Positions 41,865 to 50,895 of a stretch of 64,000 nt of DNA are shown piece by piece (within the stretch, counting starts at the first letter, position 1; every line of letters begins with the position of its first letter). The DNA is taken from contig NZ_FMDM01000002.1 in assembly GCF_900090105.1 (NCBI RefSeq), positions 298,995 to 362,994 of the forward strand, given 5' to 3'. Below the pieces are notes generated by a model that ran no database searches, was not told the DNA's origin, and saw nothing but the letters and a program-made list of their open reading frames with translations. The translations under genes and the position numbers were made by a program. The DNA comes from Micromonospora humi (GTDB taxonomy: Bacteria > Actinomycetota > Actinomycetes > Mycobacteriales > Micromonosporaceae).

Positions 41865-43499
41865 GTGGTCGCGGTCACGTCCCGGCGTCGTACGCTCGCC
41901 GGGCAGCTCCTGATCCTCCAGCTCGCCATCATCCTGGTGGTGCTGGTGGCGGTCGCCGCCGTGTCCCTGGCCCAGTCGGCGGCGACGTTCAACCGGGTCG
42001 AGGGCCGCCGGGTGGCCGCCCTCGGCGAACAGCTCGCCGGCAACGCGCTGCTGCGCGACCGGCTCAACCGGCCCGCACCGGGCGAGGCGATCGCCCCGCT
42101 GGTGCAGCACACGCTCACCCAGTCCGGCGTCACCTCGGTGACGGTGGCCGACGCCCGGGGCCGGGTGGTCAGCTCGACCGACCCGACGCTGGTGGGCGGT
42201 CAACTGGTGCTCGGCGACCCGGGGGTGACCCGGGGCCGGAGCTGGTTCGGCGAGCTGGAGTTGGGCCGGTCACGGGAACTGGTCGCCCAGGTGCCGGTGC
42301 TCGGCGCCCGGGAGGAGAACCTGGGCCGGCACCTCGGCGTCGTGGTCATCGGCGAGGCGTCGCCGAGCTGGTGGCAGCGGCTGGTCGGAGCCTCGTCGTA
42401 CCTCTTCACCTACCTGGGTATCGCCAGCGCGCTCGGTGTGGCCGGGTCCTGGCTGCTGGCCCGCCGGATCAAACGGCAGACCCTCGGGTTGGAGCCGCGG
42501 GAGATCGCCGGCCTGGCCGAGCACCGGGAGGCGCTGCTGCACGGCATCGCCGAGGGGGTGATCGCGCTGGACCCGCAGCACCGGGTCACCCTGGTCAACG
42601 CGGTCGGCCGCCGCCTGCTCGACCTGCCCGAGCACTGCCTCGGCCGCAGCCTCGCCGAGCTGCGGATCAACGGCCGGCTCCGGGACGTGCTGGCCGGGGC
42701 CGGCGGCGGCGCGACGCCGGATCAGGTGGTGGTCCGGGGTGGCCGGGTGCTGGTGATGAACCGGACGACGGTCACCAAGGACGGTCGCCGGCTCGGTTCC
42801 GTCACCACCCTGCGCGACCGCACCGAGCTGGCCCGCCTGGAGCAGGAGTTGGGCTCGTTCCGCAGCACCACCGAGCTGCTGCGCGCGCAGACCCACGAGT
42901 TCGCCAACCAGCTGCACACCATCTCCGGGCTGATCCAGATCGGCGAGCACGACGAGGTGGTCCGCTACGTCGACACGCTCAGCCGGCACCGCGCCTCACT
43001 CGACCTGACCATCACCAGCCGCATCCACGACACGGCGGTGGCGGCGTTGCTGATGGCCAAGTCGGCGGCGGCCGCCGAGCGCCGGGTCGAGCTGCGCGTC
43101 TCCGAACGCACCGGGCTGGACCGGCTGCCGCCCGAGGTGGCCGCCGACGTGGCCACCGTGCTGGGCAACCTGCTGGACAACGCGGTCGAGGCGGTGGCCG
43201 GTGACGCCGCCACCGGCCCGGCCTGGGTCGAGGTCGAGTTGCGCCAGGACACCGCCTCGGTGGAGATCGTGGTCCGCGACAGCGGCCCCGGCGTCGCACC
43301 CGAACTCGCCACCGAGGTCTTCACCCACGGCTTCACCACCAAGGCCGCCGAGGGCGGGGAACGCGGCATCGGCCTGGCGCTCACCCGGCTGGTGTGCCAC
43401 CGCCGCGCCGGGGAGGTGGCGGTGACCAACACCGACGAGGGCGCCATGTTCACCGCCCGGATGTCGACGTTTCCGACCGCGCCGCAGGGGGCCCGATGA
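41865..43499 (+). CDS. CitA/DcuS-type sensor histidine kinase
   Basis: A 544-residue membrane sensor. Helix one is at about 16-38, an extracytoplasmic PAS-like ligand domain at about 40-175, helix two at about 178-200, a cytoplasmic PAS at about 220-310, then the phospho-acceptor THEFANQLHTISGL (His344) and a HATPase domain with NLLDNAVEA, DSGPGVA and GIGLALT. This architecture defines the citrate/C4-dicarboxylate sensor family. The start at 41865 (GTG) has TGAGGT upstream; GTG at 41838 would add nine residues. It overlaps the response regulator by four bases. Confidence 0.92.
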   Translation: MVAVTSRRRTLAGQLLILQLAIILVVLVAVAAVSLAQSAATFNRVEGRRVAALGEQLAGNALLRDRLNRPAPGEAIAPLVQHTLTQSGVTSVTVADARGRVVSSTDPTLVGGQLVLGDPGVTRGRSWFGELELGRSRELVAQVPVLGAREENLGRHLGVVVIGEASPSWWQRLVGASSYLFTYLGIASALGVAGSWLLARRIKRQTLGLEPREIAGLAEHREALLHGIAEGVIALDPQHRVTLVNAVGRRLLDLPEHCLGRSLAELRINGRLRDVLAGAGGGATPDQVVVRGGRVLVMNRTTVTKDGRRLGSVTTLRDRTELARLEQELGSFRSTTELLRAQTHEFANQLHTISGLIQIGEHDEVVRYVDTLSRHRASLDLTITSRIHDTAVAALLMAKSAAAAERRVELRVSERTGLDRLPPEVAADVATVLGNLLDNAVEAVAGDAATGPAWVEVELRQDTASVEIVVRDSGPGVAPELATEVFTHGFTTKAAEGGERGIGLALTRLVCHRRAGEVAVTNTDEGAMFTARMSTFPTAPQGAR

Positions 43500-44170
43500 T
43501 CGACGTACTCGTGGTCGACGACGACTTCATGGTGGCCCGGATCCACCGCGGCTTCGTCGAGCGGATCCCCGGCTTCCGGGTGGTCGGCACCGCCAGCACC
43601 GGCGAGGAGGCGGTCTCCGAGATCGACCGGCTGCGCCCGGGCCTGATCCTGCTCGACCTCTACCTGCCCGACATGTTCGGCCTGGACGTGGTCACCCGGA
43701 TCCGGGCCGCCCGGCACGACTGCGACGTGCTGGTGATCAGCGCCGCCCGGGAGGCCGAGGCGGTGCGCCGCGCGGTCCGCTACGGCGCGGTCAACTACCT
43801 GCTCAAACCGTTCGGCTTCGACGAGCTGCGGGTCCGCCTGGAGCAGTACGCCGCGCGCCGGAGCGCGCTGCGCGCGGCGGTCGTCGCCGACCAGGCCGAC
43901 GTCGACCGGGTGTTGTCACGAGGCGGAGCGGTCGCCGCCGTCCCGACGCTTCCGCGCGGCCTGAGCGCGGAGACCGCCGACCTGGTGGAACGCGCGCTGC
44001 GCGGGCACGACGGGACGTTGTCGGCGAGCGAGTGCGCCGACCGGGTCGGCATCTCCCGGGTCAGCGCCCGCCGCTACCTGGAGCACTTCTCCGGCAGCGG
44101 CCGCGCCGAGGTGACGCTGCGCTACGGCGCCGCCGGCCGGCCGGAACGCCGCTACGCCTGGTTGTCCTGA
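43496..44170 (+). CDS. CitB/DcuR-type response regulator
   Basis: A 224-residue DNA-binding regulator. Receiver domain with acidic pocket VVDDDF, phospho-acceptor Asp54 in LILLDLYLPD, the Thr/Ser position in VISAAR and Lys in LLKPF. C-terminal winged helix-turn-helix at about 165-220 (LSASECADRVGISRVSARRYL). The fold and length fit the CitB family. It probably activates the divergent tctCBA genes. A strong bidirectional hairpin follows. Confidence 0.92.
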   Translation: MIDVLVVDDDFMVARIHRGFVERIPGFRVVGTASTGEEAVSEIDRLRPGLILLDLYLPDMFGLDVVTRIRAARHDCDVLVISAAREAEAVRRAVRYGAVNYLLKPFGFDELRVRLEQYAARRSALRAAVVADQADVDRVLSRGGAVAAVPTLPRGLSAETADLVERALRGHDGTLSASECADRVGISRVSARRYLEHFSGSGRAEVTLRYGAAGRPERRYAWLS

Positions 44171-44172
44171 CC

Positions 44173-44208
44173 GGTGGGGGCGGTGACCGTCCGGCCACCG
44201 CCCCCACC
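44173..44208. terminator. bidirectional hairpin terminator
   Basis: A perfect 13-bp stem (GGTGGGGGCGGTG with its complement at 44196-44208) and a 10-base loop lie between the stop of the response regulator and the stop of the convergent sugar dehydrogenase-like gene. Confidence 0.8.
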
Positions 44209-44219
44209 GTCGACGTCCG

Positions 44220-46322
44220 TCAGGCCGGCCTGCCGGTCACCGTGAAGTTCCGGGTACGACCGACGTTGTCGAACGAGCCGAAGCCCACCCGACCCGAGGT
44301 GAACGTGGTGTCCTTCGCGGTCATCAACGGATCGGCGTGACCGTCGACGTAGACGGCGATCTCGCCGGTGGCGGGCAGGTGCACCACCCGCACGTCGTGC
44401 CACTTCGCGTCCGTGACCGCCGGGTCGGCGCCCCGGGAGCGGCCGTTCCACTGGTGGTCGATGCGCTCGCGGTCGGCGTTGTCCACCTTGAAGATGCCGT
44501 TGTGCGGATAGATCGTGTTGTCGGTGGAGAGGTGCGCGTAGTAGTACTGCGTGTCCGACTGCCAGCCGAACACCACGATCACGTCGCGGTTGGTCACCTC
44601 GACCGGCGTGTCCAGGCGTACCTTCGCGTCGATCCGGACCGACGTCCAGGCCGGGCCCTTGGTCAGCACCGCGTACTCGAAGGGACGCCGCGGGCCCACG
44701 GGCGCGTCACCGGCCTCGGCGAGGATCACCTGGTTGCCCTCGAACCGCCACTTCGACGGCGTCCGCGGCGCCCAGTTGCGCTCGCCCGCGGTATTGTTCA
44801 CCCGGGTGCGGCCCACGTCGCCGTCGGCCACCTTCTTCGTGCGGACCACCTTCCAGATCGTGCCGTTGGCCTTGGCCACCAGGTAGATCTCCCCGGCCGC
44901 GTCGGTGCCGAAACGCAGGTCGACGCGGTTCGGGTCGCCGGGCGCGCCGGGCGCGGAGAGGTCCCGCATGCGGACCAGGTCACCGGCCGGGGTGTAGAGC
45001 GCGAGCTGGTGGATCTCGGCGAGCCCTCGGCCGCGCCGCATCTCCTTGGCCTCGGTGTAGAGGACGCGACCGTCGACCAGGTCACCGAAGACGTACTTGC
45101 CGGTCAGCGCCGGCAGGGTGCGGCCACGATAGACGAACCCGCCGGCCACCGCGACCCCGACGTCCGAGGTGCAGTTCCAGTCCGCGGGCGGGTCATGGTC
45201 GTACGCGGCGACCGGGTAGGTGTAGCCGTACTTCGCGTCGTCGGCGGGCAGCGGGTAGAGCTTGTCGCACGGGTTCGTGGCGGTCTTGTCGAAGACCCAG
45301 TTGCCCTCCCGCTCGCTCCAGCCGAAGTTGTCGCCGGCGCGCACCTCGTAGATCGACTCGACGGCGTGCTCGCCGATGTGGCCCAGGTACATCTTTCCGG
45401 TGGCCTTGTCCCAGGAGAACCGGTGCGGGTCGCGGAAGCCCACCGCGTAGATCTCGCCGAGCGCCCCGGCCCGCTTGACGAACGGGTTGTCGGCGGGGAT
45501 GCCGTACCGCCCGTTGGGGGCGTTGGTGCCGCGCGGGTCGATGCGCAGCAGCTTGCCGTGCGGCAGACCCATGTTCTGCGGGTCGCCGTTGCCGGCGCCC
45601 TGACCGCCGTCGCCGACGGCGAGGTACAGCATCCCGTAGTCGCGGTCGCGCGGCTTCGCGGTCGAATTGAAGTTGATCTCCTGGACGCCGTGGATCTGGC
45701 CGGCGAAGCCGATGCGCAGCATCTCCCGGTGGGTGCCGGCGAACGTGTCGGCGGCCGGATCGGTGGCCGTCCACTCGGTGATGACGGCCTGGTAGATCGT
45801 CTTCGGCTGGGCGTAGTCCGGCGTCCGGGTGGCGAGCGACGCCTGCTCGGTGTGGATGGTGTAGAAGCGACCGTTGCGGCCGAACTCGGGGTGGAACGCG
45901 ACGTATCCGAAGCCCTGGCCGAGGCCGCGGCCGGAGAAGAACTGCGGCGCGAAGGTGGCGGCCACGTCCAGGTAGACGTGCGGCACCCCGTTCCGTACCA
46001 GGTAGAGGTTGCCGTTGAGGTCGGGCACCGCGCGGCGGCCGGAGCGGTCCGGAAGCTCGCTGATGGTGTTGATCCGCGCCTTGCGGACCAGACGGTTGTC
46101 GACCGGGACCGGGTTCGGGGTGGACTGCGGGAAGCTGGCGTACTCCTCGAGCACCAGGCCGAGGCGGGACTGGGTGGGCGTCTGCGGGATCGGGTCGTAG
46201 ACCGCACCGGCGGCCCGCGCGGGCGCGCCAACCATTGTGGACAGGACGAGGGTGGCGGCGGTGACGCCGGCGGTGAACACGGCTCTGCGGAGCCGGCCGG
46301 CGCTGCCACGGTGGTGTGACAC
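44220..46322 (-). CDS. secreted glucose/sorbosone dehydrogenase-like protein with C-terminal concanavalin-like domain
   Basis: A 700-residue exported protein. Signal peptide to about residue 37 (TMVGAPARAAG). A six-bladed beta-propeller of the soluble PQQ sugar dehydrogenase family spans about 55-515: DLNGNLYLVRNG, QGFGYVAFHPEF, LYLAVGDGGQGAGNGDPQN, HGKLLRIDPRG, AVGFRDPHRFSWD, YLGHIGEHAVESIYEV. A second domain of about 170 residues (530-700) is a LamG/DUF1080-like beta-sandwich that may bind polysaccharide. GTG at 46322 has GAAGGAGA upstream and is preferred to the ATG at 46352 that overlaps the preceding stop. Probably cotranscribed with the LamG-like gene and controlled by the adjacent LacI protein. 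PQQ dependence is inferred from family. Confidence 0.85.
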   Translation of the reverse strand: MSHHRGSAGRLRRAVFTAGVTAATLVLSTMVGAPARAAGAVYDPIPQTPTQSRLGLVLEEYASFPQSTPNPVPVDNRLVRKARINTISELPDRSGRRAVPDLNGNLYLVRNGVPHVYLDVAATFAPQFFSGRGLGQGFGYVAFHPEFGRNGRFYTIHTEQASLATRTPDYAQPKTIYQAVITEWTATDPAADTFAGTHREMLRIGFAGQIHGVQEINFNSTAKPRDRDYGMLYLAVGDGGQGAGNGDPQNMGLPHGKLLRIDPRGTNAPNGRYGIPADNPFVKRAGALGEIYAVGFRDPHRFSWDKATGKMYLGHIGEHAVESIYEVRAGDNFGWSEREGNWVFDKTATNPCDKLYPLPADDAKYGYTYPVAAYDHDPPADWNCTSDVGVAVAGGFVYRGRTLPALTGKYVFGDLVDGRVLYTEAKEMRRGRGLAEIHQLALYTPAGDLVRMRDLSAPGAPGDPNRVDLRFGTDAAGEIYLVAKANGTIWKVVRTKKVADGDVGRTRVNNTAGERNWAPRTPSKWRFEGNQVILAEAGDAPVGPRRPFEYAVLTKGPAWTSVRIDAKVRLDTPVEVTNRDVIVVFGWQSDTQYYYAHLSTDNTIYPHNGIFKVDNADRERIDHQWNGRSRGADPAVTDAKWHDVRVVHLPATGEIAVYVDGHADPLMTAKDTTFTSGRVGFGSFDNVGRTRNFTVTGRPA

Positions 46323-46348
46323 GCGGTTCTCCTTCTCGGGTGGACGGG

Positions 46349-47299
46349 TCATCGGGCCATGCGGCGGTACTGCGCGGCGATGTCGCGGGCCGGCACCACG
46401 GTGTCGAGGAACATCAGGCCGTCCATCCGGCAGTCGCACGGATTGCGTTCCAGGGTGTCCTGCGGGAAGCTCCCGCCGATCTTGATGCCGCGCGGGTCGG
46501 TGGCGCTGGTGAGGTGCGGGCCGGGCCCGCTCAGCTGCCAGGGGTCGCCGGCGGTGGTGTAGAAGCCGTCGACCGGACGGCCGTCGCGGTAGAGGGCCAT
46601 GGTGCCGCGGGTGAAGTCGTACGTGGCGGCCAGGTGCACCCACTCCCCCTTGGGCAGCAGCGTGCGCCAGTCCGCGCGGGCGGCGAACGTCTGCGAGGCA
46701 CCGCCGTCGACCCGCCGGCCGAGCGCCACCAGGCGCAGCTCGCCGTTGACGTCGATGAGTTCGAGCAGCGCCCGGACGCCGTGCCCGTCGGAGTCGCCGG
46801 TGAGCACGCCGGCCAGGCCGATGGCGTTGTAGCGGTCCGTCGGGTCGGCGGTGGTGGAGTTGAGCGCCGGGCCGTCCATCTCGCGCTTGAACCAGCCCAT
46901 CACGGTGGTGCCGCCGGTGGCGGCGAACGGGCGCAGCGTGCGCACGCCGCTGGCGGACCAGGTGCCGGCCTTCCAGTCGTCGTTGCCGGCGGTGTCCGGC
47001 GCGACCTGCCGGGTCTGCAGCGCCCGGCCGCTGCCCGGGTACGCGCGGTCCGGCACCCGCATGGCCGCGCCGCCGTTGACCAGCTCGATCTCGGTGCCGG
47101 AGCGACCCTGGTCGCGCTCCAGCGCCGGGTCGCCCGGCACCGGGTGGTCGAAGTCGTAGTAGGCGACCAGGTGCGGTCGGAGGGTGGGGTGGACGTCGCC
47201 CGAGGCGGGCCGGTCGGCGTTGGCCGGGCCGGCGGCGGCGACCAGGGCCGTCGCGAGCGCGACGGTGGCCGCGGCGGCGAGGCGTCGAGGTCTTCTCAC
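46349..47299 (-). CDS. secreted LamG-like domain protein
   Basis: A 316-residue exported protein. Signal peptide about 1-29 (AAAGPANADRP). The body is one concanavalin-like jelly-roll: LVAYYDFDHPVPGD, TTVMGWFKREMDG, WVHLAATYDFTRGTMALYRDGRPVDG, IKIGGSFPQDT and CDCRMDGLMFLDTVV. This is the LamG_3 pattern found in carbohydrate-binding proteins. It lacks an evident catalytic site. GTG start behind GAAGGGAG. First gene of a two-gene unit under the 26-bp palindrome. Confidence 0.82.
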   Translation of the reverse strand: MRRPRRLAAAATVALATALVAAAGPANADRPASGDVHPTLRPHLVAYYDFDHPVPGDPALERDQGRSGTEIELVNGGAAMRVPDRAYPGSGRALQTRQVAPDTAGNDDWKAGTWSASGVRTLRPFAATGGTTVMGWFKREMDGPALNSTTADPTDRYNAIGLAGVLTGDSDGHGVRALLELIDVNGELRLVALGRRVDGGASQTFAARADWRTLLPKGEWVHLAATYDFTRGTMALYRDGRPVDGFYTTAGDPWQLSGPGPHLTSATDPRGIKIGGSFPQDTLERNPCDCRMDGLMFLDTVVPARDIAAQYRRMAR

Positions 47300-47356
47300 G
47301 GTGGTGGTGCTCCCTTCGTCGGTGTGAGGTGGTGTCGAAGGTGGATCACCGGGATG

Positions 47357-47382
47357 CGAAAGCGCTTACGTAAGCGCTTTCG
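47357..47382. promoter_or_regulatory. perfect 26-bp palindromic LacI operator
   Basis: Two copies of GAAAGCGCTTA face each other as one uninterrupted dyad, each holding the AAGCGCTT core. It lies between the divergent LamG-like and LacI genes, 57 bases from one start and 70 from the other. A typical autoregulated LacI site; a possible -10 (TACCCT, 47383-47388) touches it on the LacI side. Confidence 0.85.
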
Positions 47383-47452
47383 TACCCTATGCTTGTCCCC
47401 ACGCCCAGGCAAGAGCGCGGCGCGGATCAATGCCCTCAGCAGGAGTTCGTCG

Positions 47453-48490
47453 ATGCCCCGACCCGGTCCACGGCTGCGCCTCGCCGACGTCGCCGCGCGA
47501 GCCGGCGTCTCCCTCGCCACCGCCTCCCGCGCGCTGGCCGGCCGCGACGGCGTCAGCGAGGAACTGGCCCGGCACGTCCGGGAGGTCTCCCGGGAGCTGG
47601 GCTACGTCGCCAACCCCTACGCCCGGACGCTGGCCGGCGGCGCCACCTCCACGGTCGGGCTGATCGTGCACCAGATCGACGACCCCTACTTCTCCGAGAT
47701 CGCCAGCGGCGTCATCGAGATCGCCGCCGCGCAGGGCCTGCTCGTCCAGATCGCGCACTCCGGCCGCGACCCGGAGAACGAGCTGCGCCAGTTGCGGCAC
47801 CTCATCGCCCAGCGGGTCGGCATCATCCTGATCGCCGGCTCCGGCTACGACGACCCGGCGGTCGAGGCGCAGGCCCGCGACGAGCTGGCCGGGTTCCAGC
47901 GCGGCGGCGGCCGGGTGGCCGTGGTCGGGCGGCACGCGCTCGGCGTGGACGCCGTGGTGCCGGACAACGAGGCCGGCGGCCGCGCCCTCGGCGCGCACCT
48001 GCTCAGCCTCGGGCACCGGCGGATCGCGGTGGCGGCCGGCACGCCCGGCCTGACCACGGTGGCCGACCGGCTCGCCGGCGTGGCCGCCGCGCTGGCCGCC
48101 GCCGGGCACTCCCCCGACGCGCTGTCGGTGGTGCACTCCGACTTCACCCGCGACGGCGGCCGGGTGGCGGCCGAGCGGATCCTCGGCGCGTACCCGGACA
48201 GCACCGCGATCGTCGCGCTCAACGACGCGATGGCGATCGGGGTGCTCTCCGTGCTGCGGTCCCGGCGCATCCCGGTGCCGGACCGGATCTCCGTGGTCGG
48301 CTTCGACGACGTGTCGGTCGCCGCCGACCTGGCACCGAGCCTCACCACCGTGCGCCTGCCGATGACCGAGATGGGCCGGATGGCGCTGCAACTCGCGTTG
48401 AAGCCCCGCGCCACCCGACCGCGCCGACGCTCCACCGGCCACACGCTGATCGTCCGCGACTCCACCGGCCCGGCCCCGGCCCCGGCGTGA
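47453..48490 (+). CDS. LacI family transcriptional repressor
   Basis: A 345-residue repressor. Helix-turn-helix at about 9-30 (LRLADVAARAGVSLATASRAL), hinge NPYARTLAGG, sensor domain from VGLIVHQIDDPYFSEIASGV to VVGFDDVSVAADLAPSLTTV. It is clearly similar to the LacI protein at 23544-24575 along its whole length (DRLAG, SDFTRDGG, ALNDAMAIG), so the two are paralogues and their operators share the same AAGCGCTT core. AGGAG at 47441-47445 sets the ATG. It probably controls the divergent LamG and sugar dehydrogenase-like genes and itself. Confidence 0.92.
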   Translation: MPRPGPRLRLADVAARAGVSLATASRALAGRDGVSEELARHVREVSRELGYVANPYARTLAGGATSTVGLIVHQIDDPYFSEIASGVIEIAAAQGLLVQIAHSGRDPENELRQLRHLIAQRVGIILIAGSGYDDPAVEAQARDELAGFQRGGGRVAVVGRHALGVDAVVPDNEAGGRALGAHLLSLGHRRIAVAAGTPGLTTVADRLAGVAAALAAAGHSPDALSVVHSDFTRDGGRVAAERILGAYPDSTAIVALNDAMAIGVLSVLRSRRIPVPDRISVVGFDDVSVAADLAPSLTTVRLPMTEMGRMALQLALKPRATRPRRRSTGHTLIVRDSTGPAPAPA

Positions 48491-48593
48491 TCGACACCAG
48501 CTCGGGGAGGTCGCCGGGTCCACCCCGCCGGGATGCCGCCACATCGCCGAGCCGGCGACCAGAGCCGGCCCGTCGGGTCGGGGACCGGGCGGG

Positions 48594-50555
48594 TCAGGTC
48601 ATGGGCACCCAGGCCAGTGTGGTCAGGCCCGTCAGTCCGGTCGCCTTCAGGCCGGCGTCGGAGACGGTCCAGAGCACGCCGTCGACCACCAGCGAGCGGC
48701 GGATCCGCATGCTCCACTGCGCGCCGTCGGCCAGGGACGGCGGATGCGCGATCGTGCCGACCGCGGTGAACCCGTCGGCGCCGACGCGCAACGCCAGCAC
48801 CTCGGCGCCCGGCGCGCCCCGGGCGCCCTCGCCGCCGGCCCGGTCGGTGGTCACGCCGGGCCGCATCACCGGGAGCACCACCAGGCGCTCCGGCGCCCAC
48901 CAGAGGAACGCGTGCGGGTCGAACTCCGCGTCGGACCAGCCCTGCGCCACGTGGTGCTGGGCGACCCGGGTCGGTCGGGCCGGGTCGGCGACGTCGAACA
49001 ACGACACCTGCAGGCCCTGGATCCGCCCCCGGTCGGTCGCCTCCTGCCCGACCCCGAGCAGGCGGCCGTCGCCGGCCGGATGCAGGTACGACGAGTAGCC
49101 GTTGACCTTCAACTCACCGGTCAGCCGCGGCGCGACCGGATCACGCAGGTCCACCGTGTAGAGCGGGTCGGTCTGCCGGAACGTCACCACATAGCCGGTG
49201 GGGCCGAGGAACCGCACCGCGTAGATCCGCTCCCCCTTGCCCAGACCGGTGACCTTGCCGACCTCGGTGAGCCGCGCGCCGTCGGCCCGCAGCACGTGCA
49301 CGCCCGAGACGGAGTCGTCGCCGCCACCCCACCGGTCGCCGCCCGTGGTGGTGGCCACCCGCAGGTGACCGTCCCACTCCGACAGCGCGTACTGGTTGAT
49401 CAGCCGGCCCGGCACGGTGCCGGCGGCGACGTAGCGCGGCGTGCCTGAGCCGACGTCGAACTGGTAGATCTCGGTGGAGTCGTCCGCCCGGGTCGCCGGC
49501 CGGAGCGGAAGCCGCCAGCGGTTGTCGTTGGTGAGGTAGAGCCGCGGGCCGCTGCTGTAGACGGTGTCCCCGTCGGCCGCCACGGTCACCGGGTCACCCG
49601 TGCCGAGAGCGGCCGCGCCGAGGTCGAAGCTGAGCACGGTGACCAGCGACGCGCCGGAGAACCCGGCCGGCCGGCTGAGCCGGTCGCAACCGACCCGCCC
49701 GGAGGAGGTGCGACCGCCCTCGCGGACCTGGTAGCGGGGCAGCCAGTCGTCGAGCGTCACCTTGTCGATCACCGCCCGGTTGGCGGCGATCCGCTGCGCC
49801 TCCGTGCCCTTCGCCGGTTGCGGGAACGCCATCCGCGGCGTGGAGCGGACCACCACCCGGGTGGTCGCGCCGACCTGCCGGGCGTCGACGAGGTGCCCGT
49901 CGACCTGGTAGTCGCCGACGATCCTCGGCGCGCCAGCGAGGTCGACCAGCACCAGCCGGGCCTGGGCGGCGCCCGGCGCCGGCCGGCGCCTCGCCGCGAC
50001 CGGCGCGGTGACCCACCGGTCGGGCAGCAACACCAGCGCCCGGTCGCCGTGCAGCAGCAGGTTGGCCTCGCCGCCGGCGTACCGCTGCTGCTCGGACCGC
50101 GGGTCGAGCACCAGCCGGCCGGTCAGCCGGCGGCTCGCCGGGTCCACCACGGACAGCGTGCCGCGGGAGACCGTGACGATCCGCCGGCCGTCGGTCTTCA
50201 CCAGATCCGGCTCGTCCACCCCGGCCTCGTGCACGGTGGTGCCGGAGAAGCCCGCCGACGGCGCGCCCGCCGCGTCCTTCACCGCCCCACCGACCGCGCC
50301 GGCCCGCTCGGCCGCCGCATACGGCAGGATCCCGGCGTCGGCGCCGAGGCCCCACGGACCCACTGCCGCCTTCGCGGCGGACCTGAGCTGCCGCAGCGCC
50401 TCGTCGCAGGAGTCGAACGCGACCAGCCGCAGGCCGCCGGCCGGCATCCCCCGATCGTGGGGCGGCGGCGCGGCGGGTGCGTGCGCGGTGCAGCCGGCCA
50501 GGGTCAACACGGCGACCGTCGCCCATCCGACGGTCCGGGATCTGCCACCAGTCAT
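48594..50555 (-). CDS. secreted beta-propeller domain lipoprotein (Beta_propel family)
   Basis: A 653-residue exported protein. Lipobox LAGC with Cys22. The N-terminal section has a conserved Cys-containing segment (LVAFDSCDEAL), then the propeller family hallmarks GTTVHEAGVDEPDLVKTDGRRIV, YQVDGHLVDARQVG, STEIYQFDVGSG, YAVRFLGPTGYVVTFRQTDPLYTVDL and GYSSYLHPAGDGRLLGVGQEA. The family is found in archaea and many bacteria, and its function is not established. It may be a surface-bound scaffold or enzyme. It is convergent with the LacI gene. Confidence 0.85.
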   Translation of the reverse strand: MTGGRSRTVGWATVAVLTLAGCTAHAPAAPPPHDRGMPAGGLRLVAFDSCDEALRQLRSAAKAAVGPWGLGADAGILPYAAAERAGAVGGAVKDAAGAPSAGFSGTTVHEAGVDEPDLVKTDGRRIVTVSRGTLSVVDPASRRLTGRLVLDPRSEQQRYAGGEANLLLHGDRALVLLPDRWVTAPVAARRRPAPGAAQARLVLVDLAGAPRIVGDYQVDGHLVDARQVGATTRVVVRSTPRMAFPQPAKGTEAQRIAANRAVIDKVTLDDWLPRYQVREGGRTSSGRVGCDRLSRPAGFSGASLVTVLSFDLGAAALGTGDPVTVAADGDTVYSSGPRLYLTNDNRWRLPLRPATRADDSTEIYQFDVGSGTPRYVAAGTVPGRLINQYALSEWDGHLRVATTTGGDRWGGGDDSVSGVHVLRADGARLTEVGKVTGLGKGERIYAVRFLGPTGYVVTFRQTDPLYTVDLRDPVAPRLTGELKVNGYSSYLHPAGDGRLLGVGQEATDRGRIQGLQVSLFDVADPARPTRVAQHHVAQGWSDAEFDPHAFLWWAPERLVVLPVMRPGVTTDRAGGEGARGAPGAEVLALRVGADGFTAVGTIAHPPSLADGAQWSMRIRRSLVVDGVLWTVSDAGLKATGLTGLTTLAWVPMT

Positions 50556-50598
50556 GAACCGTCAGACGTGGCCGCCGCCGCCCCGGTTCCCCCGGCGG

Positions 50599-50895
50599 TC
50601 AGCCGCCGGCCATCGCGCCGAGCACGATGAACGGCTCCTTGCCGGCGACCACCTCCTCGGGCAGCGGCGAATCCGGCGACTCGTTGGACAGGTCCAGCTC
50701 ACAGGCGTAGAAGCGGACGAACGCGCGGCGCTCGCCGCTGTGCCGGTCGCGGATCGTGCCCAGCAGCATCGGGTACGCGGTCTCCAGCGCGTCGAGCACC
50801 TCACGCTGGGTGGGCGGCCCGGCGACCTCGACGCGGACCTCGCCGCTGACGTGCGCCAGGTTCTTCAGGTGCGCCGGCAGCACGACCCGGATCAC
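50599..50895 (-). CDS. MoaD/ThiS-like ubiquitin-fold protein
   Basis: A 98-residue beta-grasp protein: [65 protein letters not shown]. It ends with Gly-Gly, the feature needed for C-terminal activation in MoaD, ThiS and SAMP proteins. The GTG start overlaps the stop of the BNR-repeat gene by four bases (GTGA), so both are made together. No molybdopterin or thiamin gene is nearby, which suggests a dedicated role with its partner. Confidence 0.85.
   Translation of the reverse strand: MIRVVLPAHLKNLAHVSGEVRVEVAGPPTQREVLDALETAYPMLLGTIRDRHSGERRAFVRFYACELDLSNESPDSPLPEEVVAGKEPFIVLGAMAGG

Noticed and set aside
44337..46319. 660-codon open frame on the + strand
   Set aside because: Antisense to the sugar dehydrogenase-like gene, whose motifs are clear; the shadow has none.
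46320..46352. ATG at 46352 overlapping the LamG-like stop as start of the sugar dehydrogenase-like gene
   Set aside because: The GTG at 46322 has GAAGGAGA at good spacing and begins directly at a proper signal peptide; the extra ten residues would add a charged, non-signal N-terminus.
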